Assembly (NCBI RefSeq): GCF_023973825.1
Contig: NC_090118.1
Location: forward strand, 714,501-778,500
DNA: 64,000 nt
From: Plasmodium brasilianum
Taxonomy: Eukaryota > Apicomplexa > Aconoidasida > Haemosporida > Plasmodiidae
Direction of reading: 5' to 3'
The translations under genes and the position numbers were made by a program. Within the stretch, counting starts at the first letter, position 1. The number at the start of each line of letters is the position of its first letter. The notes beneath the pieces are model-generated. The model was not told where the DNA came from, did no database searches, and worked only from the letters and a program-made list of their open reading frames with translations. Positions 10,740-24,900 of the stretch are shown here, one piece after another.

Positions 10740-13480
10740 AATGATATATAAGTAAAAATTAGTTAAATTGAGACTAAAAAGGAAAATTAAATAATAAAAA
10801 ACAAAACACAAATTATATAGCTATAAAAATATATGTATTTTATATTATTGAAATTAATAAATACGTAAAATAAAATGCAGAAATTGAACAAAATATTATA
10901 TTACAATATGTACATTATTGTTTTAAAAATTACGTTAACGTAAAACTAATATATAATTAAATTTACAATATACATAAAACTTAATAAAGCAGAAATAGAA
11001 AATAAGTATCTATAATTTAACAAAATAAATATATTTTTATTTTATATCCAACTAAAAATTATATATATAAATTAACATTTTTATTCTATTAATTATATTA
11101 TAGTAGTAATATTTAAAATTTTTATTTAAAATATTTAAATATTATAATAAATATATAAAAAATATAAATAAATATAATATTTTTAATTAATTATTTAACA
11201 TAATTAACTACAATTAATATTTTTTGAAAACATTATTTTATTTTTAACTAATATTTTATTTTAATTAAATATTTCTTCAATAATTAAACACCTTTATTAT
11301 TTTAAATGTTTCGTTAATTAATTAATTATTAATTTTTCTAAATAATATATTAAAATATTTATTTCAAATAATTCCAATGTATATTTACTAATTATTCTAA
11401 AATTCATTAATTATTATTATTAATAAATTATTTAATTAATTTTTATTTTATTTATAAATATTTATTTAAATATTATTATTAGCAAAATTAATATTTAATT
11501 ATTATATTATATGTATTTCTTAAATATTTATTTATTTTCTTATTGTTTTTAATTATTCATTTACATATATTTTTTTTTAAATTAAATTTTATATTTAATT
11601 AATATAATTATTATATTATTTATTTTTTTAATATATTATAATAATTTGAATTAAAATTATTATTTAATTAATTTGTGCTAATATGTATATATCTAGATTT
11701 TATTTTAAAATTCCTTTATATCTTATAAATGTTTATTTTATTTATTTTTTATATTTACTTTTTTTAAATTTATTATAATTATTAATTATTTGAATTTAAT
11801 TTGTTTATTTTAATTTAATTATTTACTATAAAATTTTCATTATCTTATTTTTAATTAATTTAATTATTATTTATTTTATATAAATAAAATTATATTTAGT
11901 AAGGAATACACATATTTCTTTGTATTATTTAATATATTTGTAATTTTAAACAAGTTTTAAGTGTAATTATTATTGTTATTTTATTAATTGAATATTTTTA
12001 ATATATTTATAATTAATTTTGTGTAATTATTCAATATAAATTTATTTTAATATTAATTTAATTGTATACAAATTATTTTATTTTATTTATATAATTGTGA
12101 TTTTAATTTATTATATTATTTATTATTTTTTATATGATATATATAATTGTTATGTATTTAATTATTTAAGAAATTAATATAATTATTTGTACTATAATAT
12201 ATTAATAACTATTAAATTAATATATATGTATCAATTTATCATTAATATATATACATAAATGACAAATGTTTTGATATTCAATTTATTTAAAATGTTATCC
12301 ATTTGCTTTATGTTTTTTTATTTAATATTAATTAATTTATTTAAAATGTTAATATAATTATAATTTAATTATTTAAATGTTGTATATTCTTTATTATACC
12401 TATAATAAAATTATTTATTTTATTTATAAAATATATACATTATTAATTATTCTTATGTATTGTTAATTTATTAAAATATATATTTAATATATTCGTTTAA
12501 TTATATATTTAACTTTATATAATTTATTTATTAAGTAATATATATTTAAATAAGTATATATTTAGTATATTGTAGAGTTATATATTTAATTTATTTAAAT
12601 AATTACATATTTAATTTATATATATTTATTAATTTAATTATACAATTATATTTTCAATATATATATATATATAATTATTATATATTATATTTATTTACAT
12701 AATTATTATGTATTTCGTTTAATTATATTTTTAATATATTTATATAATTATTTTATTTTTAATTTATTTAATTATATTTTTAATTTTATTATATAAATTA
12801 TCTATTTAATTATATTTTTAATGTATTTATATAATTATTATATATTTAATTTATTTAATTATACTTTTAATTTTATTATATAATTTATTTATTTAATTAT
12901 ATTTTTAATATATTTATATAATTATTATATATTTAATTTATTTAATTATACTTTTAATTTTATTATATAATTTATTTATTTAATTATATTTTTAATATAT
13001 TTATATAATTATTATATATTTAATTTATTTAATTATACTTTTAATTTTATTATATAATTTATTTATTTAATTATATTTTTAATATATTTATATAATTATT
13101 ATATGTTTAATTTATATATATAATTATACTTTTAATTTTATTATATAATTTATTTATTTAATTACATTTTTTTAATGTATTTATATAATTATTATATGTT
13201 TAATTTATATATATAATTATACTTTTAATTTTATTATATAATTTCTTTATTTAATTATATTCTTAATTTATTCTCTATTTTATTTATTAATTATATGTAT
13301 TATTATTTTTATATTATTTGTTTTAACCTTTTATTTATATTATTTAATATTTAGTAAACTAACGTGTTATTTTTATGTTAATCTTTTAATTTATTTTTTC
13401 TTTGTACTTTTATTTTATTTATGATTTAATTTTTTTTATATATTATTTGTTAATATTTTGTAAAAGAGGAAAAGCTTTGT
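10740..13480. other. Putative regional centromere (almost pure A+T block)
   Basis: From about 11040 to 13300 G and C almost disappear; most lines hold one to three G/C in 60 bases. No frame is coding. The right part carries imperfect tandem repeats. Known Plasmodium centromeres are single 2-2.5 kb domains of >95% A+T with internal tandem repeats that bind CENH3; size, composition and repeats here fit that description. It sits between minus-strand genes, in the same neighbourhood as SMC3. From memory, the syntenic region of P. falciparum chromosome 4 also carries its centromere. Chromatin binding cannot be shown from sequence. Confidence 0.85.
12780..13258. repeat. Centromeric tandem repeat, ~87-93 bp unit, about five copies
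   Basis: The landmark ACTTTTAATTTTATTATATA recurs starting at about 12863, 12950, 13037, 13128 and 13221, spacings of 87, 87, 91 and 93 bp. The first three units are nearly identical. The last two carry small insertions (TATATATA variants, extra T). This is the ordered core inside the A+T block. Confidence 0.8.
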
Positions 13481-13787
13481 CAAAAACAAAATATTAATAT
13501 TATAAATCCCAAATGACTTTTTAGGTAAATACTAATTGGAAAAATTAGTTTTAAAATAAAACGATTTATTATTATACTGAGACGACAAAATTTTAAAATT
13601 TAAACAATTCCCATAAAAAGATTATATTTAAAAATCATTACTATTATTTACCTTCTTAATTGTATTAGCTCAAAGTTAAATAAAAAATATATTATATTAC
13701 ATCTTAAGTTAATTATTCGTAAATAACGTTTTTAATACTATTTAAAAAAAAAAAATTAAGCCTTTTTGTTTATATTATAGTTTATAT

Positions 13788-15790
13788 GCTAATTTTTTTT
13801 TGTCTTTTTCACTGAATTGAATGGATTATAATATATTATGAAAATATTAGAAAAAATTTTATGCGTAGATAAAAAAAATATGAGTGTACATGTGCCTGGA
13901 GCATAATTAACCTTTTGAGATGAGTAAATGTGCATGAAATAAATATTACTGCACATACATAAATGAATATCTACAAATTTATGCCTCTATCTTTAATGAT
14001 TGAATTAAAAAAAATAAGCAAAAAAGATATTTGGAATTTTATCGTTTTTTCAAAATATAGAAGTTACATTGTACTCTCATTTTTGAGATAGAATGTAATG
14101 GATACATCAGGAGATATATAACCGATGGTTACAGATAAAAGTGAAATTTGGAATAATTTAAAATGGTAAAAATATACAAAAATCTTAGACATATGAAATT
14201 TAATATAACGTACACATAATATGTGGTTATATTTTTTGTTCCTTTTCTATATATACAAAACGTTAAAATAATTGTATATATTACAAATTATTCTAATATC
14301 TTAATTTATATACTTAACACATTAGTACTTAAGCAAATGATTATATGGAATGATTAATATAATTTATATTATTCACACGTAATCCTATAAATCCATATTA
14401 CATAAATAACAAATTATAATTTTTTGAAGTTCTACATATTTTTATAAAAAATTTTTTCTGTTCACTCATTAGACATGTAACATAGAAAAATTTTAATATT
14501 TTAAAAACGGTGCAATATTAATTAGACTGACGTGTAATAAACAGAGTCTATTTTCAATTGTAGTTTATATAATTTTCATCTATTTTTCTTTATCAATATA
14601 ACTGTATCATTTATAGTGTTAATTAAAGATACAAACTTTTATAAATACTGATATGAAAACTGTAATTTTTTAATTATTTGGATAATAAAATTTTCCTTAA
14701 CTTTATATTTCTTCTTTTTTTTATAAGAACTAATGTTGTATCACTATCTTATGGTTAAAGATTAAATATATAGAAAAATATGAAATATATAAAATAATTA
14801 TATATATATAATTTTAAAAGACATATAGTCAAATATAAAACTATGGACATGTACATATTTTTTATCCAGAATATGTACACATTTTTAAAAATTATATTAT
14901 ATATAATATATATATGTAAACTTTATATTATAAAAAAAAATTACTATTATTCTTGTATGGAGAGAGAACTGTTAAAATAATTTAAAAAAAAAAATAGACA
15001 GTAAAAACTTTTTTTTATCTTTCCCGAAAAATATAGTTAGTAGAAAGTAGAACATTGTATAACTCGTAAATAATAGCATATATTTAATATAAGATAGTAT
15101 ATTTTTATTTTAATCTATTTCAGAATCATCCAGCTCTTTGTTATTTACTATAAAGATAAACAAATGAAATAGTAAAGCATCGGAAAAGTAAATCTATACT
15201 TTTATAATTTCAAAAACTTTTGCACATATATGGATATCCTAGTTTAAAACATTTGTTCCGAACCTTTAAATATATTCTATAATAACTTAAGCTACCTTAA
15301 TAAAAAATTAAAGAATGTCATTGGTTTTTTCCTAATTTTTTTACGCTTTAAATATATATATACAACTATATTGCTTCCCACCAATTTAAAATGCCTACTT
15401 ACACATTACAATGGCAAAACATATGAAAGCACGATTTGTGCTCCTTGATAATGCAAAATTATAATTATTTTAGATACTGTTAACTTTATTGCTTATAAAT
15501 TATGTTGTTGTAAATTTAATGTCAGTATTAAAAAATACTATTTCTTGTGCTTTCTCATAAAAAAAAAGATAATATAGTAAAATTGCCCTTAGTTTAAAAT
15601 ACAGTTATATATTCAAAATTTCTCTTTTTATATATTTAATTTTTTATTTTCGTTTCTTAGTAGTGCCTGGCTGAAGAAATTCCGTAAATACACATGTTTT
15701 TTCTGCAAAACTTTCGATTTTTTCCTTCATGTAATTTTTTAAAAATAATTTTATAATTTGCTAAACTTGTATATATAAAATTAAAATTTT
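13788..15790 (-). CDS. Probable intron-rich gene or genes (exons tentative)
   Basis: Coding-like islands on the minus strand just beyond the centromere. A block from an acceptor at about 15768 encodes KEKIESFAEKTCVFTEFLQP then TTKKRK and a stop near 15640. An island at about 15450-15400 reads HYQGAQIVLSYVLPL before a GTAATG donor. Another at about 15245-15205 reads DIHICAKVFEIIK before a GTATAG donor. An island at about 14155-14075 reads SLLSVTIGYISPDVSITFYL before a GTAACT donor. A 48-codon frame from an ATG near 13934 to 13788 starts MHIYSSQKVNYAPGTC. The stop near 15640 means at least two transcripts or a wrong piece. No family recognised; the exact gene structure is unknown. Confidence 0.3.
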
Positions 15791-15961
15791 TTTTTTTTAT
15801 CATTTACTATTTTTTTTACTATTAATATTTTTACAATTAAAAGGTTAATTTAAATTTAGCTTATATATAAAAACAATTATTTGTTATTATGAAAAACATA
15901 ATGCCAAAGAAAAAATTTGTTTTGAAAACATATTATATTTGAACAGCCGAAATGACATAAT

Positions 15962-18900
15962 ATGAAAAGTACTTTTTTTCCAAAATTATATATTTTATTA
16001 TTTTTTACGTTTTACAACAACATATTATCATGTTTCCTATTAAAAAACATACCTTTTTTTTTTAATAACAGTGAATTTATGCCACGTACACAAAAATATG
16101 GTAATACAAGAACAACGCTCAGGTTAGAAAAATCAGCTTCTTCTGCTGAAAAGCCCCTAAGTTCAAATATCAATAATAGTAAAATATATGAAGAGATAAA
16201 AACGTATCTTTCTAATACTTCTTTTTTAAGAAAAGATAAAAATAATAATGCGAACTACCTGGATGAATTTATATGTAATTTCGTCTCAAGTCCAGATGGC
16301 TGGAATAAGGTAGAAATTGATGATATGAATAATAATGATATTAAAAACTTAATAAATTTCTTAAATGAAGAATATAAAAGAGCATTTCTATCTACTGATA
16401 AAAAAAGAAAGAAGGCAGAAAACAATTTGAATTCAGAAAACTTAAAGTCATTGTTAGTCTCTTTGGGATCTGTTGTAATTGATGATATGAACTTAGAAGC
16501 GTTTTATAATCACGTAGAAATCTATTTGCTTTTATTAAAATTCTGCAAAGACAATTATGTATCTTTTAGCTTTATTAAGAATGAAATAGTAAACATAATG
16601 AATAAAATTATAAAATACTCACAAAATTATTTGCATGATACACACTCATGTGATAAGCTGAAAATTGTATTTTTAAATATGCATGAACTCATAAAAGATA
16701 TAAAAAAAAATAATGCTATAAAAGTAAACATTAGAAACTTCCTTTATATTTTAAACAGTAACATAGTTTTAAATAACAATAATATATTTTATTTTCTAAC
16801 AGAAATATTTTCATCATTGAATTTACTTGTGCAGAAAAATCCAGAATTAGTTCATCAATACGAATACATAATCAACCCTCATTTTTTCTTTTTATGTATT
16901 TTTTCATTATATTCTTACAATATAAGTAAAGCTCGCTTTTATTATTTTTTGCTGTTAATTCATAACCAAGTAAATTTGACGGATTTAAAAGAACATGTCT
17001 TGAAATATGATGATAACTTAAATTATAGTGTATACAGGAATTGTATTATTAATACTATTTTCGAAGAAGAAAAAAAGAAATATGAATCTATTAAAGAAAT
17101 TATTGTAGAAAGTGAGAATAATGCCACTAATATAAAAAAGAGAAATGAAAAATGCATTGAAAACTTAAAAGATATAAGTAACGAAAAAGAAAAGAAAATT
17201 CCTGAAAGCAGTAAAGAACAGCTTTTAGTAAAGGAATATAGAACTTTACTATTTAAAGAGTTATATGACAATATATCCATTAAAATTTTATTGTTTTATG
17301 TTTTTTTTTATTTTAGTGACCACTATTTTTGTATTATCATTTTGTTAAATTTTAAAAACTTAGCAAAAAACAGAAACCAGGATGATCGTTTAGTGCATAT
17401 TACTAATTATTTTTTCTTTATATTGTTAGACAATTTATGTTATATAAGGGATTACTCGAAAATATTATTGGTTTTAAGCCTGTATAAAAAGAACTTTATC
17501 TCGTTTAATGAAAAAAACTTACATGATGTAAAGAAAATTTTTAACTTAGTTATAAATAATAACATTGAGGAAGTACATTCTATCGGTTTATCTAACTTAC
17601 TTTTAGAAATTAGCGAATCCATTAAAAATGTAGAAAATGAAAAAAAATGTATAAATAAAAATAATGTAAAAAATTTATGTGGAAACAAGAATGTTCATAA
17701 AAAAGTACATAAAAATAATATAATTTTGAAAGAGAAAAATGAAAAAGAAGTTACAAAAATTGATGATGAACACGCAACTGAAGAAAGCGGGAAACCCTTT
17801 GTTAGCAACTCAAAAGGTAAAAACGAAATAATTAGTTCCAGTTATATGAAGGACAATTTTAACAATTATTTGTTATATTTATTAAAAAAGAAAGCATATG
17901 ACAAGATTGAACACTTGGAAAAAAGAGATAACGTGTACGTAAATAATAAAACATATAGTTTATTTATTCAGTCATATTTGAGTAATCATAAATATGATAA
18001 AGTGTATAAGGTGTACAAAAAGATGAAATTAAAGAAAAATATACCTATTAAATATTTAAATGTGAAAAATTTGATATACAGTTTTAAGAAGTGTGATATA
18101 GACAAAGGGGATGTATTGAATGAATTAAAACTGATTAGTAAATCTTATTTAAATTTATATTTTTCAAAAGATTCTTATTTTGTATTAACTAAAACAATGT
18201 TATACAAACATATTTGTAATTACTTAAAAAAAAAATGTGACATGAATTTAATAATTAATATATTTAATCTAAATGAACTTATAAAATATTTCATAAAATT
18301 TAAAAGTTTTATTAATATAAGAAAATTATATTTCCTTTTACTAAAATATTCCTTTATAAAAACATATAAAACATACTTAATATTAATAAGATTTTTCAAC
18401 AATTTAAATCATGAGAAAAATGAGCAAATAAATATGGAAAGTGAAATGGAAGTAGGTGAAACCGACTTCAGTGAAGATGAAAAAGTAGAAAGTGAAACTA
18501 ATTGTCCTTTTAAAAAAAATAGGGGAATTTACAATGATATAATAAATTTAAGGAAGAAGAAACTGTCGTATTACATTTTCAAAAGTAAAGAGTCGAAAGA
18601 AGATTTTAATTTATATAATAAAGTTTATGAGATTGCGAAAAAAGATAAATATGACATGAGTTTATTTATATTAAGTAACTTTATTACCGAATATATTTTT
18701 TTTGATCATCCGTCAGATGAAATATTAGAAAGTGAACTGAGTAACATAAATAATATACTAAACATATATTTTGAATCAGTGAACCTTTTTTTTCATAAAC
18801 AGAATTATAGGATAACTCTAAATATATTTTTTTTTCTACTACTATTTTTAAATTATTATGTGACAAGATATATAAAAAACGATATTAAATATGCCCGTTT

Positions 18901-20700
18901 TCTAAAACAAAATGCCATAAATTTCTTTTTGTCCAATAATTATGAAATAATTAAAATGAATAAGAATGATATATATGCATATATACCCAATTTTATATTA
19001 AATATGGTCTTCTTATCTGTGAATCATTTAAAAAATGCTCAACATTTGAAGGAGCTTATTTCAATGGGTTTAGAACATGATTCGTATGATTATAACAAAA
19101 ATACCATTGACCCGGTAAACTGTAAAAATATAATGTTTATATTTTTACTTCTGAAAAACAATGTAATTTTATGCAACGCAACTATGGAAAAAGACATATA
19201 TGATAAGCAAAAGAATAATAATAATAATAATAACAAAAAAAATATTACAGAAATTGCAAATGTTAAAATAAAAAGTAACTATTTATATAAAGACATAATT
19301 GAAAAAAATTATAATGAAGAAAAACATGTAGAACTAAATAGACTATTTGCTAGCTCTAATAATGTTGCAAATGTATTTGTTAAATTAAAATATACAATTG
19401 GTTCAAATAAAATAAATGAAGATTCTTTGAAAGATTTTTTATTCAACAAGCTGAAAATGTTTGTAAGTAATAGAAACTTCGATTCATTAATAAATATATT
19501 AAAAGATATTTTTTTTACGTACAACAATATCATATATTTAAATTCAAGAGATTTCCTTCGCATATATGAAAACTTAGATGGGATTTATGACAATGTATTG
19601 TCTGTCTTAACCATTATTATTTTTGCTGAGAACAATAGAAATTTCAAGGAACAGAATGCTTTATTATCCAAAGGATCAGAAGAACATTTAGAAATAGAAA
19701 GTAACGAAATAAACATTCATGAATATATCGCAATGTTAAGGTCTATGAATAAAGATTATTTTAAACATCTATTGAATCAAAAAATAGTGAGCAATATTTT
19801 AAAAAACTACGAAAGTTTTATTCATATGTGCATTTATTTTGATTTAAGTAAAAAAAGGGTGGATAATATAGTAAATTTCTTGGAAATGTTAAGAAAGGTA
19901 ACAAAAAAAAAAAAAAATTTTTTTTTAATATGTTTGTTCAACTAAATTCCTTAGCGTGATGATAGGAATACGCGTACATATGTACCCCATTTATACATAT
20001 GCCCAAGCACGAATTTCGCATATACATACCTCTACATATTTATTTCCTCCCTTTTTTAGTGTAACATTGCCCTTAGTACAGAAATATTGATAGATATCTT
20101 TTCTTTACTCTTCGATAGAAATATGGTAAAAAAAACAAAATTTGCAAATATACAATTAAAGATATTCTAAGTGGTTTGTATATGTTATTACATTTTTTTT
20201 CAATTTTTCTTCAGAATAATTTAATATTCAATGAGTTTGAAATATTTTCTTCATCTAAGAAGGCAAATAATTTTGAATTATATTACATTGTTATGAAAGC
20301 GGCGTTTTTCGAAGGTAAAAAATGGGAAAAAAGAAAAGGACAGTACATATGTAAATGTGTATGTGGATATGTGTGCATATGTTCATGTATTTACCAAATT
20401 ACTGATAATTTAATTTTTTTTTTATCTCTCTTATTCATAGAAAACGTTGGAATGACCCTGAAGATTTTCAGTATCGTGTTAAGCTTATTTAACGTAAGAA
20501 ATATTCCTTTAAATTTCTTTGAATGTGTTCTATTAATTTTGAAAAAAAAGGGGAAATTTAAAGACTTATATGAATCTACAGATAAATTGCATAGGGAGCT
20601 AATAAATTTTGAAAAGAATAAACATTTCTTAAGTTTGGATAATTTAACACTTGATGTAAAAAGTATTTTGAATAAATATAAAAGGGAAAAACAATTTTGA
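15962..20700 (+). CDS. Organellar helical-repeat (PPR-like) protein, probably apicoplast-targeted
   Basis: Four exons, 15962-19897, 20060-20125, 20215-20314 and 20441-20700, join in frame to 1453 residues. Residues 1 to about 24 form a hydrophobic signal-like segment ending in Ser-Cys, followed by a Ser/Thr/Lys/Asn-rich stretch: the bipartite leader expected for apicoplast import. Much of the rest is predicted helix in paired Leu/Ile/Tyr-rich segments. Around residues 658-695 one motif fits a pentatricopeptide repeat well (TYSLFIQSYLSNHKYDKVY, followed by a KKM..KKNIP end). Charged Asn/Lys/Glu low-complexity inserts separate the helical parts. PPR and related proteins bind organellar RNA and act in its processing or translation; that role is inferred here. 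It could be another alpha-solenoid type. The ATG is the first in frame after stops and directly precedes the signal segment. Confidence 0.7.
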
Positions 20701-21597
20701 GCCATATTTATAAAAAAAATACGTAAGTATTAATATATATATATATATATGCATTTTTGCAGATTTATGATTTTTTGGCATGTTTAGTGTTTTAATTTAA
20801 AACGTCCCTGCACATTAGTACTGTTCATATGTAGCATACATTAATTTGTGTTCATAAACAAATGTTTTCCTTGTAATATATTTTTTTGTTTTTTTAAATT
20901 ATCTCTGTGCTGTTTATTTTTTAATTATAAATGTAAATAAACGCGAATACGTAAATGTATGCAAACATGTGTATATTGTACATATGTATATGTACACATG
21001 AAAGGAAAAAAAAAAAAAATACAAACTTACAAAAATAAAATATTACTTTTTTAATGTAGCTTTTTTTTTTGTGCTTTTTTAAATGGTAAACAAAAAAGAA
21101 ATATAATATTGCTTGAAATGTTGAAATATAAAAATATTCAAATTAATCCCGCGAAATATAATACAAACTATTACGAAATGATGCGATGTAATGTGAAATA
21201 ATGCAAAATTATCTTGTTCTTTTACTACATGTGTTTATTGTGTAAATTTTTTTTTTTTTTGGAGGGTATTTTTTTTTCATGTTTTATCGCCTGAACGCTT
21301 ACAAAAAATGTACAAAGTATTACACAAAAAGCAATTCTGTAAAACACAAAAAAGATTTAAAGATAATTGAACATGTTCTCGTTATTATGCAAGTGATTAT
21401 GAATTAGGGAACAATTAAAAACATAAGATATATTTTTTCTTTTTTAGTATTCTTCGTACTCTTCTTATTGTTCATTTTTTTAAAATATATATATTTTAAA
21501 TAAGTTACTATATCTTATACAAGTCTAAATAAATATTTATATTTTTTTGCCATTAATGTAAAACTGTGGACAGTTTAAAACATACCAGCAACATACA
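20701..21597. promoter_or_regulatory. Intergenic region, 3' end of helical-repeat gene and SMC3 promoter
   Basis: About 900 bp between two plus-strand genes, with (TA)n at 20733 and several poly-A/T runs. No coding island is seen. The 3' half should contain the SMC3 promoter. Confidence 0.4.
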
Positions 21598-21881
21598 ATG
21601 CACATAAAGCAAATAAAATTAAAAGGTTTTCGAACGTACAAAAATGAAATAACGATCGATTTTACGAAAGGAATTAATTGCATAGGTATTTAACATGGCA
21701 TAAATTATTTTAAGTTTATTGCAGAGCCTTCTATGTCAAAATTTGTGCATTTTTAATACAATTTTAGTTCAATTTTTAAGTTTTGTGTTTGTCATTTATA
21801 CATATACATATATGTTTAAAAAAGTGTATATTTGCCTATGTGCAATATTCATACATACATGCATGTACGTGTATACCTACC

Positions 21882-21924
<43 letters not shown>

Positions 21925-24900
21925 GAGCGCCCTGTTTTGTTCTTCACCTAGATGTGCACATGTCCCTTAATACACACTTTTTCTTTAATTATTACTGTTC
22001 TGTAGTGGGGTTTAATGGGTCAGGTAAAAGTAATATCCTACTGGCCATCGAGTTTATATTAAGCGACATATGTGAGTACAAGCAGGTTTTTTTACATGAA
22101 GGAATAGGAAATGCTGTTAGAAGTTGTTATGTGGAAATAATTTTCGATAATTCTGAAAAATATTTTAGTATGTTTAAAGAGAATGAAATTAAAATAAAAA
22201 AAGTATTAGAAAATATGAAATGTGAAATATACGTTAATGATAAGAATATTAGTAAGAATCAATATGTTGAGTTGTTAGAAAGTTGTGGTTTATGTATTAA
22301 TAACTTATATAATATTATTAAGCAAGGACAAATAATAAAGTTGAGTAATATGCAAGATGAAGAAATTTTAAATTATCTAAAAAGTATTTTAGGTGCAAAA
22401 ATATTTGAAGAAAAAAAAAAAGATGCTTTATCTATGTTAAAAGAATGTGATTCTAAAAAAGATACAATTGAAAAAGAATTCAATGATATGAATACAAAAT
22501 TAGAGAGCCTACAAGAAGAATTTGAGAAATTTTTAGAATATAAAAAATTAGAAAAAGAAAAAGTTTATTTAGAATACTTTTTAAATGAAATAAATTACAA
22601 AAATATTTATGAAGAAACACAAATATTAAAATCAAAACTGCAACAATTAAAAGGTAAAACACAAGATGAAGATAATAATTTAAATTTAAGTAATAGTACC
22701 AAATCAGAATATACCGAAAAGTTAAATAAAATGAAGTTAGAAATTGTGTCCTATCAAAATGAGTTAGACAAAACGGTTTCAGAAGAAATTCAAAATAAAA
22801 GAAATATTATACATCTAGAAATCCTAATTGATGAAAAAAAAAAAGAAAAAAGCTTAAAAGAATCAAAAAATAAATGCAAAATTGAAAATATAAACCAGAT
22901 TAACGAATTTATACTCAGAGTTAATGAAAAGTTACAAAGTCTCAAAAGTGTTATCAATATAAAGGAAAGAGAAATAGAGAATAAGAACAATGAAATAAAC
23001 ATGGTATAATGCATTGCACAGTCATAAATATTGAAGCGCCATCAATCTGCTTAGAGCTGCTGGCGCGTATATTACCCTTGTTTTTAAGCGATAAATTAAG
23101 GCACAACAAAGCAAAGAAAAATACAAATGTATTTCAGTTTAAACCAAAAATTTTGTATTTTTTTTTTTTCTTTTACCATCTTTTTAGCTTTTATCAAAAA
23201 ATAAGATGAATAATACGAAGGAGGGAAGTTATTCCCATAATGTGAAAAAAATCGAAAAGATGATAAATGATATCAATAAAGAATTGTCCTTTTTGGAGAA
23301 GGAGGTAACAAGGAAAAAAAGGGAGAAAAGAATTACTGATATAGAATAATTTATTACATTATTAATATTACTATAATTACTACTATTATTACTGTTATTA
23401 TTTGTTTATTTGTTCATTTGTTTGTTCATTTGTTTGTTTGTTCATTTGTTTGTTTGTTCATTTGTTTGTTTGTTCATTTGTTTGTTTGTTTGTTCATTTG
23501 TTTGTTTGTTTATTTATTTGTTTGCTTGTTTATTTGATTATTTATTTGATTTTTTTTTTTACTTTTCGGTGATCCTTTGCAGACCATAAAAAACGAAAAA
23601 TATCTGCAGGAGTTCGAGGAAGAGTCCAAGCTTTTAAAGGAGAATATTGAGGGGAATAAATCATTGTCAGAAAAATATGTGGATGAAATAAATGAACTCA
23701 ACAATGTAAAAGATATAATTGTATATATGTACTATGTATAAGTGTGCACATATACATACGTACAGAAAGACAGATATAAATACATATATATATATATATA
23801 CGTTAAGACATGTGTACATATAATTCAAAAAACGTGCAACTGTAGGAAAGCATCTCCGCTTTTACGCACGTATTTTATTATTTTTTTTTTCTCTCCCATT
23901 TATACTTGCTCATAGAAATCAGAACGTTGTGTGGAACAAAAAAGGCAATGTCAACAGAAAATATCACAAGGGACTGCAAATTTAAATAACATAAAAAGTC
24001 AAATGATTGAAGTAAATGGTAAGCGAACTCACAGAATGAAATGCGTTCAATATAATTTAAATTAATTTTTGCTCACACGTATGTACATATATATAAGAAT
24101 ATATATTTATATACATATATGTGCTATACGTATACATGCAAAATCCATTTTGTGCCGTACATTTCAGAAAAATATGAAGAGATGATAAAAAGTTCTAATA
24201 AAGAAATTGTCAAAATGGTTGATCTTATCTTACAAGATGGAAATATAAATAAGGAAAATATTTTAGGATTCTTAATAGACAATATAAATGTTATAAATTT
24301 AAAACTATGGATTATATAAGATGCACTATGTCTTGAGCTGTTTGAAGTTTTCATGTTGTTAAGCTGCATGTATTCTCATACGTGCACACATACGTACATA
24401 AATAGATAGATACATACATATTTACAATCTTGAGTTCATACACACATTTACTCGTACGTGCATTTATTAATTCCATAGGTAGACAACACGTATGTCAAGG
24501 CTGTGGATACCGTTTTGGAAAATCATTATTTCACGCTAATTGTAGAGGATATGAAAACAGCAAAAAAAATAGTTGAGTTTATAGAAAAGAAAAGAGATGA
24601 AAAAAAAAATAAAGAATTTGACTTCAAAGATTTTTTTTTCGGAAAATTAACTATAGTACCTTTATTGAACATAAAAAAATATAGTGAGTTTACTTATCCA
24701 AATGATAAGAACATTATTCCGTTGATAAATTGTGTAAATTATAATAGCAAAATATATGAATTTTTAAAAAATATTTTATTTAAAACTGTTATTGTAAAAT
24801 CGTTGGAATCGTGTCAGAATTATTTAGAAGACAGTTACAACTGCGTGAACATTGAGGGAGACTACGTAAGGCAAATATGCGCACGATAAAGGAAAAAAAG

